Part shown: one piece after another, positions 6,139 to 6,404 of the stretch
Numbering within the stretch: the first letter of the stretch is position 1
How the letters are laid out: each line of letters starts with the position of its first letter
From: Pirellulales bacterium
Lineage (GTDB): Bacteria; Planctomycetota; Planctomycetia; Pirellulales; JALHPA01
Assembly (NCBI GenBank): GCA_022842745.1
Contig: JALHPA010000168.1
Coordinates: 1 to 6,404 of the forward strand
Length of the DNA: 6,404 nucleotides
Direction: 5' to 3'
The notes under the pieces: generated by a model
Told to the model about the DNA's origin: nothing
Databases searched by the model: none
What the model saw: the letters and a program-made list of their open reading frames with translations, nothing else
Position numbers and translations under genes: made by a program

Positions 6139-6404
6139 ATGACGACCATGGCTGGCTCTACAAAGAAGAGGGTAAGTCCGCAATTTATCCTGCTTGATGC
6201 GGAGAAGGGCTGGAAGAGGCGGTTGGGGCCGAAACGTGTCTTGGAATGCAAGCAGGACAGGGACTTGGTCGGCGTCTTGAAATCGGCATCAAGCGATTCG
6301 CTGTGGATTTCGTCGCGATCACGAATGACGGATGCACTGCTGCGGGCCGTCACACAATCCGATTCCAAGATGATGGACACGGATCCTCGCTGGGGAAGCT
6401 TGCT
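6139..6404 (+). CDS. Hypothetical protein, N-terminal part (partial)
   Basis: An open frame starts at ATG 6139 and continues without a stop to the window edge (88 codons seen). I do not recognise it. The visible part starts with a polar basic segment (AGSTKKRVSPQ), then a short hydrophobic strand (FILLDAEKGW), a basic region (KRRLGPKRVLECKQDRD), and a Ser-rich stretch with SSDSLWISSRSRMTDALLRAV. There is no signal peptide or membrane helix, so it is probably cytoplasmic. A strong ribosome binding site within the end of the preceding gene, and the 5-nt gap, make it a real gene and the second member of an operon. A second ATG at 6148 is possible but less well placed. The family cannot be judged until the rest of the gene is seen. 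Confidence 0.65.
   Translation, partial: MTTMAGSTKKRVSPQFILLDAEKGWKRRLGPKRVLECKQDRDLVGVLKSASSDSLWISSRSRMTDALLRAVTQSDSKMMDTDPRWGSL

Overview
The window looks like chromosomal DNA of a GC-rich planctomycete, probably of the Pirellulales type. This is an inference from the gene content: a secreted DUF1573 protein with a Pro/Ser/Ala-rich tail, a large exported thioredoxin/NHL-repeat protein of the NHLRC2 type, and a FeoB gene followed by a small Cys-rich membrane protein. Base composition and the many GTG/ATG starts with G-rich ribosome binding sites agree with it. No rRNA, tRNA, CRISPR array, transposase or prophage gene was seen.

Layout, left to right. Positions 2-232 hold the last 76 codons of feoB, the ferrous iron permease, entering from outside the window. 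About 100 bp downstream on the same strand is a 75-residue FeoB-associated Cys-rich membrane protein (332-559), so the left edge is the end of an iron(II) uptake operon. Converging on it after 22 bp is a secreted DUF1573 protein on the minus strand (582-1913). Its start was set by a good ribosome binding site and a signal peptide, and a strong sigma70-like promoter (2035-2063) lies upstream. A roughly 570-bp divergent intergenic region (1914-2485) separates it from a plus-strand gene for a 769-residue exported protein (2486-4795). That protein has a signal sequence, a thioredoxin-like domain with a CCINC active site, at least six NHL beta-propeller repeats, and a C-terminal DsbD-N-like domain carrying a second cysteine pair.

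This gene converges with a DUF2071 (YqjF-like) gene on the minus strand (4803-5525), leaving only 7 bp between the stop codons. The next 323 bp (5526-5848) hold no gene but contain a 10-bp direct repeat, a 77-nt imperfect hairpin and a plausible promoter. They lead into two tightly spaced small plus-strand genes of unknown function (5849-6133, and 6139 to the window edge). The second gene's ribosome binding site lies inside the last codons of the first.

Functionally the window combines cytoplasmic iron uptake (feo) with cell-envelope proteins likely to act outside the cytoplasm (DUF1573, thioredoxin/NHL). The remaining three genes have no assigned role. The most interesting points are the domain architecture of the thioredoxin/NHL protein, which could work as a self-contained thiol relay, and the hairpin upstream of the small two-gene unit.
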